Source: Conchocele bisecta
Taxonomy: Eukaryota > Mollusca > Bivalvia > Lucinida > Thyasiridae
DNA length: 64,000 bases
Direction of reading: 5' to 3'
NCBI GenBank assembly: GCA_029237695.1
Contig: CM055271.1
Span: forward strand, 29,604,695 to 29,668,694
Positions 10,371 through 22,382 of this stretch are shown here, piece after piece (position 1 is the first letter of the stretch; every line of letters starts with the position of its first letter). Below the pieces are notes generated by a model. The model had not been told where the DNA came from. It did not search any database and saw nothing but the letters and a program-made list of their open reading frames with translations. A program made the position numbers and the translations under genes.

Positions 10371-12429
10371 TATCTGTACCTCCGTATATCCACGGTGGTC
10401 CACAGTGTCAATATTTGACTGGGGGGAATTGTTTAGGGCCCATTTCTCGTGTGCAGGTCACTAGTAGGGAGTTATTATCGCCTTGGGGAAGAAGTTTACA
10501 CATGGCTGCTGTGTGTTTGCGATTACGGGTAATTATGATGTACACGAATGGCAAATATGGTGAAATTATATACAACAAATTTCTTCGTAAGTAGGTTCAA
10601 TAAGTTTATTACATGCATCATGAATTTTTATTAAGCATATTAATGAGCAAATAACAATAAATATAACATACTTTTAGACAATATAAAGTCTAATTTATGC
10701 CATAAAGCTGACCTTTGGCGATATTTTTCTCTTCGAGAGAGCCTAACAGCACACGTTCAGCATTGTGGATGTGAACTCGGAATTAAATTTTCTTATACGT
10801 GACGGAATTTCCGCCAATTTTTTTTTTTTTTTTATTTTTTTTTTGCGCTATAGACGCGAACTATTTTTTTCCTTGATTTTTCCCCCCAAAATATAGATGC
10901 GCGTTGTACACCAGTGCGCGCAATACACGGCTAAATACGGTACGTCGAATTACTAGCACAGTCCCGTTTAAAATCCTATTATTTTCCATATAACTAAGTT
11001 CGGTTAAGTCAAATTTCGATAACTCAAATTTTCCGTTTATTCAAAGGTATATTTAGGTCCCGAAAACGTAAATCTACTGTATTTCACACTCGTTAAGTCG
11101 AAATGTCAATTTGCGGAGGTAAGTAGAAGTTTGTCACCTGCAGTTTACCTGATCAAAGTCGGGTATTCAGACCGTAGTTAAAGGTGTTTGCGTTGACACT
11201 GATTAAACAGGACTCCCGAAATGACCGTCGGTGATCATTAAGTGGTGAGCAATAAATGGCAACTATTTTAATTGGACTGGCATTAAATGCTTTTACTTGA
11301 ACGTTAGATGGGGATCGATTGTGATATTATTCTAACTGTATTTACTGTGTACATGTATGTGACGTTTTGTGTTTAATTTAAAACTGTAATTACATACAGT
11401 GCAACAATCGAAACTGGTGTGGATTCAGATTATACAGTACAGGGACGAAACATTGAATGGGCGAGTTTTATGTTCTAAACATTATTAGTTTGTACAATCA
11501 AGTCTGGTCAGAAATAATCATTTATAATAGTGTTACAAATCAGTATTTCTTGTTGTTTTGTGTTGTTTCCGTGTATAATTTATTAAAATAATTTATAAAA
11601 TATTATGTTCTTGTTATTATTTATTTCATTGGTGAACTGAATATGTACATATCGCTACATGCGCATGTCACGTGTGCCACATCCGGGTTATTTATTAATT
11701 ACACACAGACATGCATATGTGTATTTGTAAACAAACCGAAAGTGTTTAAATATGATGTCTTAGAAACAGCATTTAACATGTATCCATGTACATTTAATTG
11801 CTAAAATAAATCATATTTACTACTCAAGGCTACATCAGCAAGTAATCATTTGGTTCTAACTGTCAATAAAATAGTTTGTTGTCCGACAGGTTGCGTACTA
11901 CGGATACGTCAAACTACGGTTAACTCAGTCTTTTTTTATCTCCCTTCAAATTCGAGTAAGTGAGTGTGGCCTGTATCTCCAATCCGATTGCTCTAACCAG
12001 ATACATATACAGATATAAGCGTCACTAGATTTCGCCATTATCCCGCAATATTCGAAGACAGACAAAGCAAAACAAGAAGTAAAACAGAAACAAAATGGTC
12101 GAGCAAACCACAAAATATTGTTGGTTCGATTGGGACGATCAGACAACAACCGTTAACAGCATCAATGTCATCAAAGAGCCGCGTAAGCCTTGGCAGGAGT
12201 ATCGGCGCGGTGAGTAGATAGTAGCAAATGTTCCAACATTTGGAAGATGGAAGAGCGTTATTGTGGAAATTGGGGGCAAGTAAAAACTTATGCTAATAAT
12301 AAATTATATATATACATGTATTTATAATTCATTGAACAGGGTCCAGAATACATCCTATGTAGTTGTCATGGATGATGTCAGTGTAGCTCCAGCACTCCTG
12401 ACGTCCTGTATTTAGACTAGCAATTGCCA
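10371..12429 (+). repeat. 2.06 kb direct repeat, copy 2
   Basis: Second copy of 240-2283. Differences include a longer T-rich run near 10820-10860, small indels (for example GCGTTGACACTG against GCTGTTGACACTG) and a few substitutions. It ends CAATTGCCA and then diverges into the array at 12440. Confidence 0.9.
12095..12209 (+). CDS. Putative first exon, BEN-family-like N-terminus (copy 2)
   Basis: Identical in reading to the exon at 1949-2063: ATG at 12095, 38 codons plus one base, and donor GTGAGT at 12210. No phase-matched second exon could be confirmed downstream, because the following 7 kb is mostly tandem repeats. The acidic terminal exon at 19435 is one candidate partner. Confidence 0.4.
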
Positions 12430-12439
12430 TGTCTCTATA

Positions 12440-13345
12440 ACATGGGCCAGACAGCGAAGATGCAGAAATGTGAAGCTGTCACCAAGGCAAGAAACATTAA
12501 TGAGAATTTGAAAGTCTATAGCATTATTTCTTCATCTCGTTGTGCTAAACATGTATACTAATTTAGGCAGAGATAGAAAAGTAGTGTAAAGTTTTTTCGG
12601 CATAAAAACACCAAGGTGCACATCTTCAATATGTGTAGAAGACGTGTGTATAGTTTCAGAACGATCGACTGAACGGTTTCGGGGGAGTTGTGTACTACTA
12701 AACTCTGGATACCGTTATTATAGAATTGTATAAGAAAAATGGAAGAAAAAATGCCTAAGATTAAAAAGGTGATATTTTTGTTAAAAAAAATAAATTTTTT
12801 TTCCTTTTTTTCGCCGATAAAAAACCAACCAATGGTGCAACATCTTCAATCTGTGTAAGAAGACGTGTGTATAGTTTCAGAACGATTGACAGAAAACGGT
12901 TTCGGAGGAGTTGAGTGTACACAAACTCTGTACCGTTTATATTTAGAATTGTATAGAAAAAAGAGAAAAAAATGGCCTAAGTTATAAAGTGATATTTTTG
13001 GGGCTTTAAAAAATAAAAAAAAAAATTTTTTCCGCTTAAAACACCAAGGTGCACATCTTAATATGTAGAAGGAAAGTATTGTGGATAGTTTCCAGAACGA
13101 TACGAAAGGTTTTCGGGGAGTTTGTGTACAAAAACTCTGTACCGTTTATAGAAATGTATAGAAAAAAATGAAAAAGAAAAAAAATGGGCCCTAAGTTAAA
13201 AAAGGCGATTTTGTTAAAAAATATTTTTTCGGCATAAAAACACCAAGGTGCACATCTTCAATATGTGTAGAAGACGTGTGTGTTTATAGTTTCAGATCGA
13301 TCAACTGAACGGTTTCGGAGGAGTTGTGTACACTCAATGAACTCT
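12440..13345. repeat. About 215-bp degenerate tandem repeat, 4 units
   Basis: Recurring landmarks are CACCAAGGTGCACATCTTCA, AGAAGACGTGTGTATAGTTT and CGGTTTCGGAGGAGTTGTGT, with A/T homopolymers between units. Unit length varies through indels in the A/T runs. No coding potential. Confidence 0.8.
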
Positions 13346-13482
13346 TACACTGCGCTTTTTCTTCAGCCACAGCCCACCACCCGCCCACCCGCCCGCCGCC
13401 GTGCGGTAAAACATAATACGTACCGTTTTTTAAAAACGGTCGTATAAAAATCGTTATCGGAAAGCTCGGTCAATGTGGTCTG

Positions 13483-13775
13483 CAGTCAAAAGGCAATCAC
13501 GCGTATATGGATAACTATTATACCTCACCCGAGTTATTCACAGAACTGAACCACATATGCATGTGGAACCCTTCGTATCAATCGGAAAGGCACTCCAAAA
13601 GTGTTATCTGTGGTAAAGAAACTGAAACAGGGTGAAAGTATTTATCGTCGAAACAAAAACATGCTGGCTTAACCGATCGGATTGACAGGCGAACAAAACA
13701 GCAAATATTGAAGCCAATCGCGATCGTCGACTACATGAAACAAATGGGCGGGGTGGACCTCGGCGATCATTTAAA
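13483..13775 (+). pseudogene. piggyBac transposase remnant
   Basis: A decayed fragment still showing the second Asp motif (AYMDNYYTSPELF) and, in another frame, the third Asp motif (YMKQMGGVDL) with a piece between that resembles a GTLRINRKGTP linker. In piggyBac (DDE_Tnp_1_7) enzymes these flank the catalytic core. The N-terminal half and the Cys-rich C-terminus are missing. Frameshifts and a stop make it inactive. Confidence 0.75.
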
Positions 13776-14149
13776 CTGATTTGATTTTACAGTTTGCATT
13801 GGAACAGAGTGGGTGGAGTAATGGGACATTGTGGAATTGTCTCCACTGTTGCAAGGAGTTGTCGGTACAATGGCTGATGGGATCTGCGCACATGCACCAC
13901 GGTTTCCAGAAGATGGAATATTACATGGACCTGTAATACAGTATGATGTTGGTCATGAACAAGATAACAATATAAACCGGAAGTGACTGATAAACTTTGC
14001 ACATGCCCAGAAGCGCATTGACCGGTTATAACTTTTGTTTATCAGGCAGTTGTTATCAGTGTAAAAATGCATTAATGACATGATAAAACTAGAAATGGAC
14101 GCTTGTCGACAAGCGCATGTGTATCCCCCTCCCCAGATACACAAGTAGT
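13776..14149. other. No recognisable gene
   Basis: The only long ORFs are minus-strand with no motif. The stretch lies between a transposase remnant and tandem arrays. Confidence 0.5.
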
Positions 14150-14525
14150 TTGAAAAAAGGGTGTTCGAGTTATGCTCCGGAGACAAAATCAGTGACGGAA
14201 AAACAAAGGGAGATAACTAAAGAATTAGTGATGCAAGAGTTGTCATTCTTGCGGGACACACCTTTAGGGTCGTGGTCTATGCATATGTGAAGTTTCATGA
14301 AAATATTCCAAAGGGTGTTCGAGTTATGCTCCAGACACGGAAATCAGTGCACGAAACAACAAAGGGTGAGATAACTAAGAAATTAACGACGCAAGAGGTT
14401 GTCATTCTTACTTTTTGTGCGACACACCTTTGGGTCGTCTTCTATGCATGTGTGAAGTTTAATAAACTAGAAAATGTGTTCATAGAACACGGATGTCCCA
14501 CATATCGCTTTGATAATAAATGAGG
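14150..14525. repeat. About 155-bp tandem repeat, block 1
   Basis: Units contain GGGAGATAACTAAAGAATTA, GTCGTGGTCTATGCATATGT and TTTCATGAAAATATTCCAAA. The same family resumes at 16735-17340. The open frames are repeats of the unit without domain content. Confidence 0.85.
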
Positions 14526-14539
14526 CCAAATTGCAAGTC

Positions 14540-15640
14540 AAAATTTTCTTTTACCTGAGCGTTAAAGTTTTTGAAGCACCAAGTATGTGACCTTGACCCT
14601 GGGCTTGGCGGGGCAGGACAAACGTGGATTTGGCACAGGGCGGTAGAGGACCATTAGAGCAATGCATATATGAAATATGAAGCTGATCCGTGAAAGAAAA
14701 CAGAAATTATAAGATATTTACCTGAGCGTTAAAGTTTTTGAAGCACTAAGTATATGATGATTAACCCTGGGCTTGGCGGGGCGGGACGAACGTGGATTTG
14801 GCACAGGGCGGTAGAGGACCATTAGAGCAACGCATATATGAAATATAAAGTTGATCCGTGAATGGAAAGAAATTATAAGATATTTACCTGAGCGTTAAAG
14901 TTTTTGAAGCACTAAGTATGATGACTTGCACATTGGCGGGGGGGGGTGGAGGACTATTAGAGCAATGCGTATGAAATATGAAGATGGATCCATGAAAGAA
15001 AACAGGAAATTATAAGATAATTTAGCCCGGTTTAAATTTTTTGAAGCCACTTAAGTATGTACCTTGACTGGGCTGGCGGCAGGTCGAACATGATGGCACG
15101 GGCGGTAGATGACCATTAGAGCTAACCGTATGAAATATGAAGTTATCCGTGAATGGAAATAGTTATATATTTCCTGAGCGTTAAATGTTTTTGAAGCACT
15201 AAGTATGTGACCTTGACCCTGGGCTTGGCGGGGCAGGACGAACGTGGATTTGGCACAGGCAGTAGACGACCATTAGAGCAACGCGTATATGAAATATGAA
15301 GTTGATCCGTGAATGGAAATATAAATTATGATATTTACCTGAGCGTTAAAGTTTTTGAAGCACCAAGTATGTGCCTTGACCCTGGATTGGTGGGGCAGGA
15401 CGAACGTGGATTTGGCACAGGGCGGTAGAGGACCATTTAGAGCAATGCGTATATGAAATATGAAGATGATCCATGAAAGAAAACAGAAAGTATAAGTATT
15501 TACCCAAGCGTTAATGTTTTTGAAGCACTAAGTATGTGACCTTGACCCTGGGCTTGACGGGGGCAGAACGAACGTGGATTTGGCACAGGGCGGTAGAGGA
15601 CCATTAGAGAGCAATGCGTATATGCGTGTTCGAGTTATGC
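14540..15640. repeat. About 160-bp tandem repeat, roughly 7 units
   Basis: Landmarks are TTACCTGAGCGTTAAAGTTT, ACCTTGACCCTGGGCTTGGC and GGCGGTAGAGGACCATTAGA. It is sandwiched inside the 155-bp array family (14150-14525 and 16735-17340), so one array interrupts the other. Confidence 0.85.
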
Positions 15641-15782
15641 TCTGGATACAAAATCAGAGCACGAAACAACAAAGGGAGATAAGTAAAACAAGAATTCCGC
15701 GGAATCAGATGCCTCGCCTTGTCCCACCTTGACCTCGAGCCTGGGCCGAAAGCAATTTTCACTGCCCTGGCCCAACATATTA

Positions 15783-15850
15783 AACAATTATTGACTAGTG
15801 AACCATAGAATATCAGATTATATTCTATGGCTCACTAGTCAATAATTGTT
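15783..15850. repeat. 68-bp hairpin
   Basis: AACAATTATTGACTAGTGA and its complement flank a short centre. One mismatch lies within the 29-bp arms. A small palindromic element. Confidence 0.75.
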
Positions 15851-15861
15851 TTATTATATGA

Positions 15862-16600
15862 TAATAGTCTGTATATAGCACTTACGACCTTATGCTACTA
15901 GACAAAAATTGAAAAAGAATTTGAAAAAAAAAGTGTGAAAAAAAAAAATGGAAAAAAAGTTTAAAAATAAAAATAATAATAATGCTTGCTACTGGAGCCC
16001 AGAATTTTTTTTAATAGTCCTATATTTATCTACATATATCTGCACAGGTCCACATAATGCCACAATATTTTCAACACAGTTTACGGAAATGTAATATAAT
16101 CATTTATCTGTATAAATTACCTGTAAGTGGTCAGTGGTCAGTTGCACATGCTAGCACATGCACAGGTGAATAGTCTGTATATAGCACTTACGACCTTATG
16201 CTACTGGACAAAAATTGAAAAATAATTTGAAAAAAAAAATGAAAATAAAAAATGAAAAAAAAAAAATGGAAAAAAAAAGTTTAAAAATAATAATGCTTGC
16301 TACTGGAGCCCAGATTTTTTTTCCAGTCAAATTGAAAAATAATTTGAAAAAAAAAGAGAAAAAAAATAATGAAAAAAAAAAAAAAAAAAATGACAAAAAA
16401 AAGTTTAAAAATAATAATGCTTGCTATTGGAGACCAGATTTTTTTTAATAGTCCTCCTATATTTATCTACATATATCTGCAGAGGTCCACATAATGCCAC
16501 AATATTTTCAACACAGTACCCAATGTAGTGATGATTTACCTGTATAAATTACCTGGTCAGCAGTGGTCAAGCACTGGACATCTGCACATGCTAGCCCATG
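15862..16600. repeat. A-rich tandem duplication
   Basis: Two to three copies of a roughly 300-bp unit (TAGTCTGTATATAGCACTTA, then A-rich, then TGCTTGCTACTGGAGCCCAG, then TCCACATAATGCCACAATAT). The Lys-rich and Phe-rich ORFs here are homopolymer artefacts. Confidence 0.7.
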
Positions 16601-16734
16601 CTTAGCACATGGTTCTCCCAGTTTCTATTGTTCTCTCTACAGGTAAGGTGTACAGAGCACACGAGAAAAGGTATACAGAGCAGACGAGAAAACAGGTCTT
16701 CATGCATTATTGTCCAGTTTGTAGAGTGCGCAAA

Positions 16735-17340
16735 ACAAAAAAGGGAGATAACTGAAAAATTAGCTACGCAAGAGTTGTCATTCTTGTGCGCGACACACCT
16801 CCGGGTCGTGGTCTATGCATGTGTGAAGTTTCATGAAAATATTCCAAAGGGTGGTTGAGTTATGCTCCGGACAGGAAATCAGTGAGCGAAAACAAAAAAA
16901 GGGAGATAACTAAAAAATTAGCTATGCAAGAGTTGTCATTCTTGTGCACGACACACCTTCGGTTCGTGGTCTATGCATGTGTGAAGTTTCATGAAAATAT
17001 TCCAAAGGGTGGTCGAGTTATGGTCAATCAGTGCGCGAAACAAAAAAGGGAGATAACTAAAAAAGTAGCTATGCAAGAGTTGTCATTCTTGTGCGCGACA
17101 CACCTTCGGGTCGTGGTCTATGCATGTGTGAAGTTTCATGAAAATATTCGAAAGGGTGGTGGAGTTATGTTCCGGACACGAAATCAGTGCGAGAAACAAA
17201 AACGGGAGATAACTAAAAAATTAGCTATGCAAGAGTTGTCATTCTTGTGCGCGACACACCTTCGGGTCGTGGTCTATGCATGTGTGAAGTTTCATGAAAA
17301 TATTCCAAAGGGTGTTCGAGTTATGCTCCGGACAAGAAGT
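16735..17340. repeat. About 155-bp tandem repeat, block 2
   Basis: About four near-identical units of the family at 14150-14525 (GAGTTGTCATTCTTGTGCGC, TCGGGTCGTGGTCTATGCAT). The 177-codon open frame across 16855-17388 arises because the unit is open in one frame. It is not a gene. Confidence 0.85.
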
Positions 17341-17842
17341 GTCTGCGGCGGACGCGGACGCGGACGCGGCGCGCTGTCAAATCCATAGTATCCCCCGACG
17401 GATACCATGAAATTATTTATATATTCTTGTTGTTCTGTCTTTACTCTTCAAAATACATATTTGGTTCATCAAGATTGCTAATATAACAAAAAAGATACAA
17501 GCATTTGAACACATGTGGTGCCTGTTAGATCAGCTGGTCAGCATTTCTCTGTAAACTTCGCTGGGTTCTATTAAGCCATTACCATCACGGCGTGATATGG
17601 GTTAAGATCCATTCATTTTCATCATTATGGTGTGGGAGAATGATCACTTGCGGTGCTGCTTGACTTAAGTTGCATGTTACTCAGCCATAAAACACAATTT
17701 CATCATCATCTACCATGCAGCTCTAAATTACTTTACAAGTAACTAAAGTTACTGAACTACAAAACCCTATTTCGTTCATCATCAAAGAACTGTGATTCAC
17801 TGAAAAATGTGGCTGCCAGAAGGCAAGACTTAATGTTTTATA
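17341..17842. other. No recognisable feature
   Basis: AT-rich spacer without coding, splice or repeat signals that I can support. Confidence 0.5.
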
Positions 17843-19270
17843 CAACAAGAGCTCCGCGGAGCAAGATGTCCCGCCTGCCGCAGTTTGATAGTACATAAGG
17901 AGCTGTAAGTAACCGATGCTAAATTTCTATACTAGATATTTGACCTTGGGGTTACCGGACACCATGAACTTTCTGCAGATGATGCGGGATGTTCTTACAA
18001 ATGCATGTATGAAATATTAAAACATTCCATTAAGGGAAACAGAGGTTACAATAAATTAACCCACGCATTAAGTTTTCAAAAGTGAGTAAAGTATTGAAGC
18101 ATTCCATCAAGGGAAACAGAAGTTGTAATAAATTAAATCGATTATTAAGTTAACCAAACCCAGAATTTTCTAAGCTCGTGACCTTGACCTTTGGGGCACC
18201 ATGGGCTTTCTGTAGAATGATGCAGGATGTTGTTATAAATGCATGTATGGAATATTAAAGCATTCCATTGAGGGAAACAGAAGTTACAACAAATTAACCT
18301 GAGCGTTAAGTTTTAGAAACATAGCCAAACGCATAAACTTAACTGAAGAAAATAGGTCAATGAACCATGAAAACTAGGCCAAGGTCACATGGGCTCTCTC
18401 TGTGTGAGATGGTTATACCACAGTGTTGATGTATACCAAGTTTGGAGGTCGTAGGACTTATAGTTTTCCGGAAACGGAGCTAAACGCAAAAACTTAACAT
18501 TGAATGCATGTGAAATGTAGGTCAATAAACCATGAAAACCAGGCGCGGATCCAGGATTTCTGGTTAGGGGGGGCGTAACTATTTTGCAATACTTGACTAT
18601 ATTATGGAACGTGCTAGGGGGGTCCGGGGGCATTCCCCCCGGAAATTTTTTGAAATCTACATCGCATTTCCTGCGTTCTGGCGCATTTTGGAGCAAAAAA
18701 AACCCCAATAAACAATAAATTCACAACGCGAACGTAGAAACGTGCCTTGTAACTTGTAAAAAATCTTTACTCGGCAAATTTTAGGGGGGGCGCGCGCCGG
18801 GTCCGCCCCCCCCCCCTGAATCCGCCCTTGAAAATTATGCCAAGGTCACATGGGCTCCCTCTGTCCGAGATGGTTACACCAGTGTTGATGTATACTAAAG
18901 CATTCCATCAAGGGAAACAGAAGTTGTAATAAATTAAACCGAGCGTTAAGTTTTCCAAACCCGGAAATGGGCACCATGGGCTTTCTGTAGAATGATGCGG
19001 GATGTTGTTACAAATGCATGTATGGAATATTAAAGCATTCCATTGAGGGAAACATAAGTTACAATGAATTAACCTGAGCGTTAAGTTTTAGAAACAGAGC
19101 TAAACGCAAAAACTTAACGTTGAATGCATGTGAAAAGTAGGTCAATGAACCATGAAAACTAGGTCATGGTCACATGGGCTCCCTCTGTGTGATATGGTTA
19201 CACCATAGTGTTGATGTATACCAAGCATGGAGGTCGTAGGACTTACAGTTTTCTGGAAACTGAGCTAAAC
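17843..19270. repeat. Degenerate dispersed/tandem repeat (ACAAGAGCTCCGCGGAGC type)
   Basis: It starts with a family-specific CAACAAGAGCTCCGCGGAGC and contains repeated blocks with CACCATGGGCTTTCTGTAGA, AAAGCATTCCATTGAGGGAA and ACCTGAGCGTTAAGTTTTAG. The array is split by a MITE at 18540-18830. No protein is encoded. Confidence 0.75.
18540..18830. mobile_element. MITE with CAGGCGCGGATCCAGG termini
   Basis: The left end CAGGCGCGGATCCAGG pairs imperfectly with the right end (complement of CCTGAATCCGCCCTTG, reading CAAGGGCGGATTCAGG). The interior holds G-rich and C-rich runs. It interrupts the repeat array at 17843-19270, and the array sequence resumes on both sides. The target duplication is unclear. 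Confidence 0.7.
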
Positions 19271-19434
19271 TTAACGTGACAGAAAAGCTATGCCTATGTG
19301 CCACTTCTGCTAAAGCAGGCGGGACAAAAACTATCATGAAGTGTGTTGCTTCTCAGATGAGCAACACAGCACCTCTTTGGTAATAATTTGCTGCATTTGA
19401 TGGACATTTTCAAATAATTATCTTGTTTTGCTAG

Positions 19435-19570
19435 GTCTAATGAGGATTTTGACATTGTATTTGATGATGAATCTGATATGGAAATCGAGTCTGAAGAAGA
19501 GGACGTAGTGACGCCAACAGAGAAGAAAAACAAGAACATTGTGCAAAAGACAAACCTGGGACGCAGCTGA
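19435..19570 (+). CDS. Isolated acidic terminal exon
   Basis: An acceptor TTTTGCTAG (ending 19434) precedes an open stretch to TGA at 19568-19570. The peptide has an acidic core (NEDFDIVFDDESDMEIESEE) followed by a Lys-rich tail. No domain is recognised. Its upstream exons are not evident in the repeat-filled DNA before it. It could be the last exon of a gene starting at 12095, but this is unproven. Confidence 0.35.
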
Positions 19571-19874
19571 AATGGCGGAAATTCTAGGATTTTGAACAAA
19601 TTTTACATATAAACATGCATTTATATACCAAAGCTGAGTAATGTACACATACCAGGGTCATCCATATAATTAGTGAAAATACTAAGGCTACTTTTTTTTA
19701 ATTACTTGGTTTACGGATCCGCCGACCCGCTTTTTTTCAATTTGCAATAAAAATAAAATTTTGGTTGTGTTTAGCGAGTACCATTTCGCCACTCCGCGAT
19801 TTTAAGTGTTTTAGGGACTCACCTGAAGCGTCTATCGACTTGACGACAGTCAAGCGTCCATCCGCATCAACAAC

Positions 19875-20161
19875 ATGGCGGAAGGCGCGGCTGGCGTGTT
19901 TTATTTTAAAGTCAAATTGTGCTGCTTTGTTGATTCAACGAAGAATCGCAGCTGTATTGTCCGGGGCACGCGAGACGAATCCGTCGGCGATGCTTTACAT
20001 AGACTCATCGGAGACTGGACCGATGTGGCTATCGAAACGATCCAATCATCGGACACGGACGATAATAACAAATCCGCAACTACACCTGCCGACAGACCCG
20101 TCCACGTTTTGAGGGAATTTAATTCGAAGTTTATCTTTGTCGACTTGAAAAAAAAAACCAG
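19875..20161 (+). CDS. Putative first exon, unknown protein
   Basis: The ATG at 19875 (CAACATGGCGGAAG) opens 95 codons plus two bases, ending at a donor (GTATGC at 20162). The peptide starts MAEGAAGVFYFKVKLCCFVD and continues with Asp/Thr-rich and basic stretches. The GC content is higher than in the flanks, and the 5' side is preceded by a repeat tail (about 19690-19780) also seen near 51998. No family is recognised, and no following exon was found before the piggyBac remnant. Confidence 0.4.
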
Positions 20162-21439
20162 GTATGCCATCTTGTCGAGAAAAAGTCATACCGCATTTGC
20201 TCTGAAAATTTTACTTCCTATTTCATTTATGGAAATGATCGCTATTATTAAACATTGATAAATATGGCGATGTGATAGATTATAATGGTACGTTAGTATA
20301 GGCGATCTTCAAACTGGCGGCTGTGTTATTATGCTGTGTATCAATGACATTTATGCCCTGAATTGTATGATCGGAATCGTATCGGAACCGAGCGCAAAAT
20401 TTAGTATTAAATTTCATAATATTTTTTGGATTTCTTTGTGTAAACATGTGGGTACTCATTATAATCACCTCCATGATTCTAATGATTACCCACAACATAT
20501 ATTTTTATGAAGAAATACGAAATATAATTCTTCAAATACCCCTCTTAATATTACGGTCTTCTGTTAATTTCAAAGCTATTTAGACCATCAGTATGATGAT
20601 TTAATTGATTTACAGTGGTTTTAAAACAGCAAAGCATTTTTGGAGAGAATAAATATCTCGAAAGTTGTCTTTTATTTATTTTTTTTCACCTCCGACCATA
20701 TTTTTTGGGGAAAAAAAAGAAAAAGAAAGAAAGAGAAAACATCATTTTATTTTTATTTTTATTTCGATCTCCGACCCATTTAAAATTAAAAAAAAAAAAT
20801 CTGTACACCAAGTAATAAAAAAAATGTGGATAACATGTATTATCGCTACATGCCTTCTTGCCTTTGACAAGGTCACTGAGGGCTCATTTTATTATTGTCA
20901 AGGCTGCCAGTGAGGGGATTAGCTTAGTGATGATATATTTATTTTAAATTAAAGAGAAGATCTTGAATAAAGTAAACAAAAATGTGCTTGAAGGTTATGT
21001 GCATGTTGCAATCATAATGGTTACTCCTGGAAAAGAAATATAATATGTTGTTCTTGTGTATTTGCAGGAGTATTTGGTGTCGTTGAGTTGTCAACATATT
21101 GTCATCGAGCTAATGAAGTGTAAAGTCAAGTTTTAACTGGTGTTGAGCTTCTTCACGAGCCATAACCCTCAACTCCGCAGAAGACCCTTCGATGTCCTTG
21201 GGAAGTGGGAAATAAGACACGACTAATTACCTGTTTAATTAATGAAGTTTATTGGGAAGTGGGAAATAGGACAGGAATACTTGCCAGTTTAATTAATGGA
21301 GTTTAACGGCCTGGTTACAGCTATGGGCAATTTAGGCCGGGTTAATGGGGTCGAATCCCATATTTCACTTTCACCAATGGGGAAAGCCACTGAATTTAGC
21401 ACAATTACTTACGAATAGTGAAACTAATGAAGATCTAGA
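20162..21439. other. Non-coding spacer with low-complexity tracts
   Basis: It contains A- and T-rich runs at about 20680-20800 carrying CTCCGACC motifs related to those near 19700 and 52100. At 21348-21360 there is a GGTCGAATCCC string resembling a tRNA-type B box, without a convincing tRNA fold. Short ORFs are unsupported. Confidence 0.45.
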
Positions 21440-22140
21440 ATAGGATGTTATTGATGAAGAATATGTTTTAGAAGAAGTTTTGATGAATGCCACCGTTGTA
21501 AGGCAGGTTGACATGGTGCAGTGCAATCCCAGGCAGATCGGCAGTTACCAAGCGATTTAGAGAGTTGGTGGGGTAACATTGATTCGCCACCCATTGTGAT
21601 GCCACAGTGTAAACGAGCTCACAGGTCTCACAGATGACCGTTTCCCGCTGGATTTTTATAATATATTGTTTGATGAATCAATGTGGCAAACTATGACTGA
21701 TGAGACAAACAATTATGCAGCAGAATCACTCCAAAACATTCAACTAAAGCAACACAGCCGATTCCACAAATGTACCCCCATGAATGTGATGACATGAAAG
21801 TGTTTATGGCCCTAATTGTTATCCAGATGGGCGTTGTCAAAAAAACCAACATAGAAGATTACTGTTCGACAAATGAATCCAATACAACACCGTTTTTCAA
21901 CAAGAACATGACAAAAGACAGATTCTTGTTGATTCTGTCAAATCTTCATCTGGCTGACAACACAGGCGACCAAAATAGTGATCGGCTTTACAAGATCCGA
22001 CCATTCCTGTCCATGATCCAGACAAACATGTGTATATGGACAACTACTACAATTCACCAGAGTTGTTTGACATCCTCAGTTCATATGACACATATGCGTG
22101 TGATTCTGGTGTGGTGAGGCACCTGTACCAAATCGGGATA
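21440..22140 (+). pseudogene. piggyBac transposase remnant with internal deletion
   Basis: The N-terminal part of the DDE_Tnp_1_7 domain is readable: TNNYAAESL, then after a frameshift KVFMALIVIQMGVVKKTNIE, and LSNLHLADN with the IRPFLSMIQ helix. It then jumps directly to HVYMDNYYNSPELFD (second Asp). Roughly 100 codons including the first Asp motif are missing between. The third Asp motif and the C-terminal Cys cluster are also absent. The sequence is closer to PGBD4-like genes than to the element at 22618. Confidence 0.75.
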
Positions 22141-22218
22141 TTCAAATTTCAGGGCTGAATACGAAATCTATCGCACTGTTCTTCCTGTGCTAATTTTGCT
22201 GAGGTAGGTAATAAATAC

Positions 22219-22382
22219 TGTTTATTCAACTTGGTGAGCTGATTACCTTGAAATAATACACGAGTGATTGGGTTCTTCCGCTAAACAAACGAGTGAGCAT
22301 AGCGAACAAGTTTGTTTAGCGATAGGAGCCAATCACGAGTGCATTATTTCACGATAATCAGCTCACCTGGTTGAATAAACAA
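22219..22382. repeat. 164-bp foldback hairpin
   Basis: The left arm starts TGTTTATTCAACTTGGTGAG and the right arm ends with its near-complement. The central part contains CGCTAAACAAACGAGTG. It is similar in design to the hairpin at 5588 (both begin with TTATTCAAC and hold CGAGTG), so they may be one MITE superfamily. Confidence 0.8.

Noticed and set aside
240..12429. LTR retrotransposon with 2 kb LTRs
   Set aside because: The inner borders are an inverted repeat, and no gag-pol, primer-binding site or convincing polypurine tract lies between the copies.
13787..14186. Overlapping minus-strand ORFs of 71 and 77 codons
   Set aside because: No domain, no splice signals, and located between a transposase remnant and satellite arrays.
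16196..16448. Phe-rich and Lys-rich ORFs on opposite strands
   Set aside because: Pure products of A/T homopolymers in a tandem duplication; no coding signature.
16855..17388. 177-codon ORF with repeated CAKQKREITKK motif
   Set aside because: It is the 155-bp tandem unit read in its one open frame; the family is non-coding elsewhere.
20822..20910. Small secreted peptide (MWITCIIATCLLAF start)
   Set aside because: 29 codons in a low-complexity region, no splice or promoter support, and no mature-peptide pattern; likely chance.
21340..21375. tRNA gene suggested by GGTCGAATCCC
   Set aside because: No matching acceptor, D or anticodon stems around the B-box-like string.
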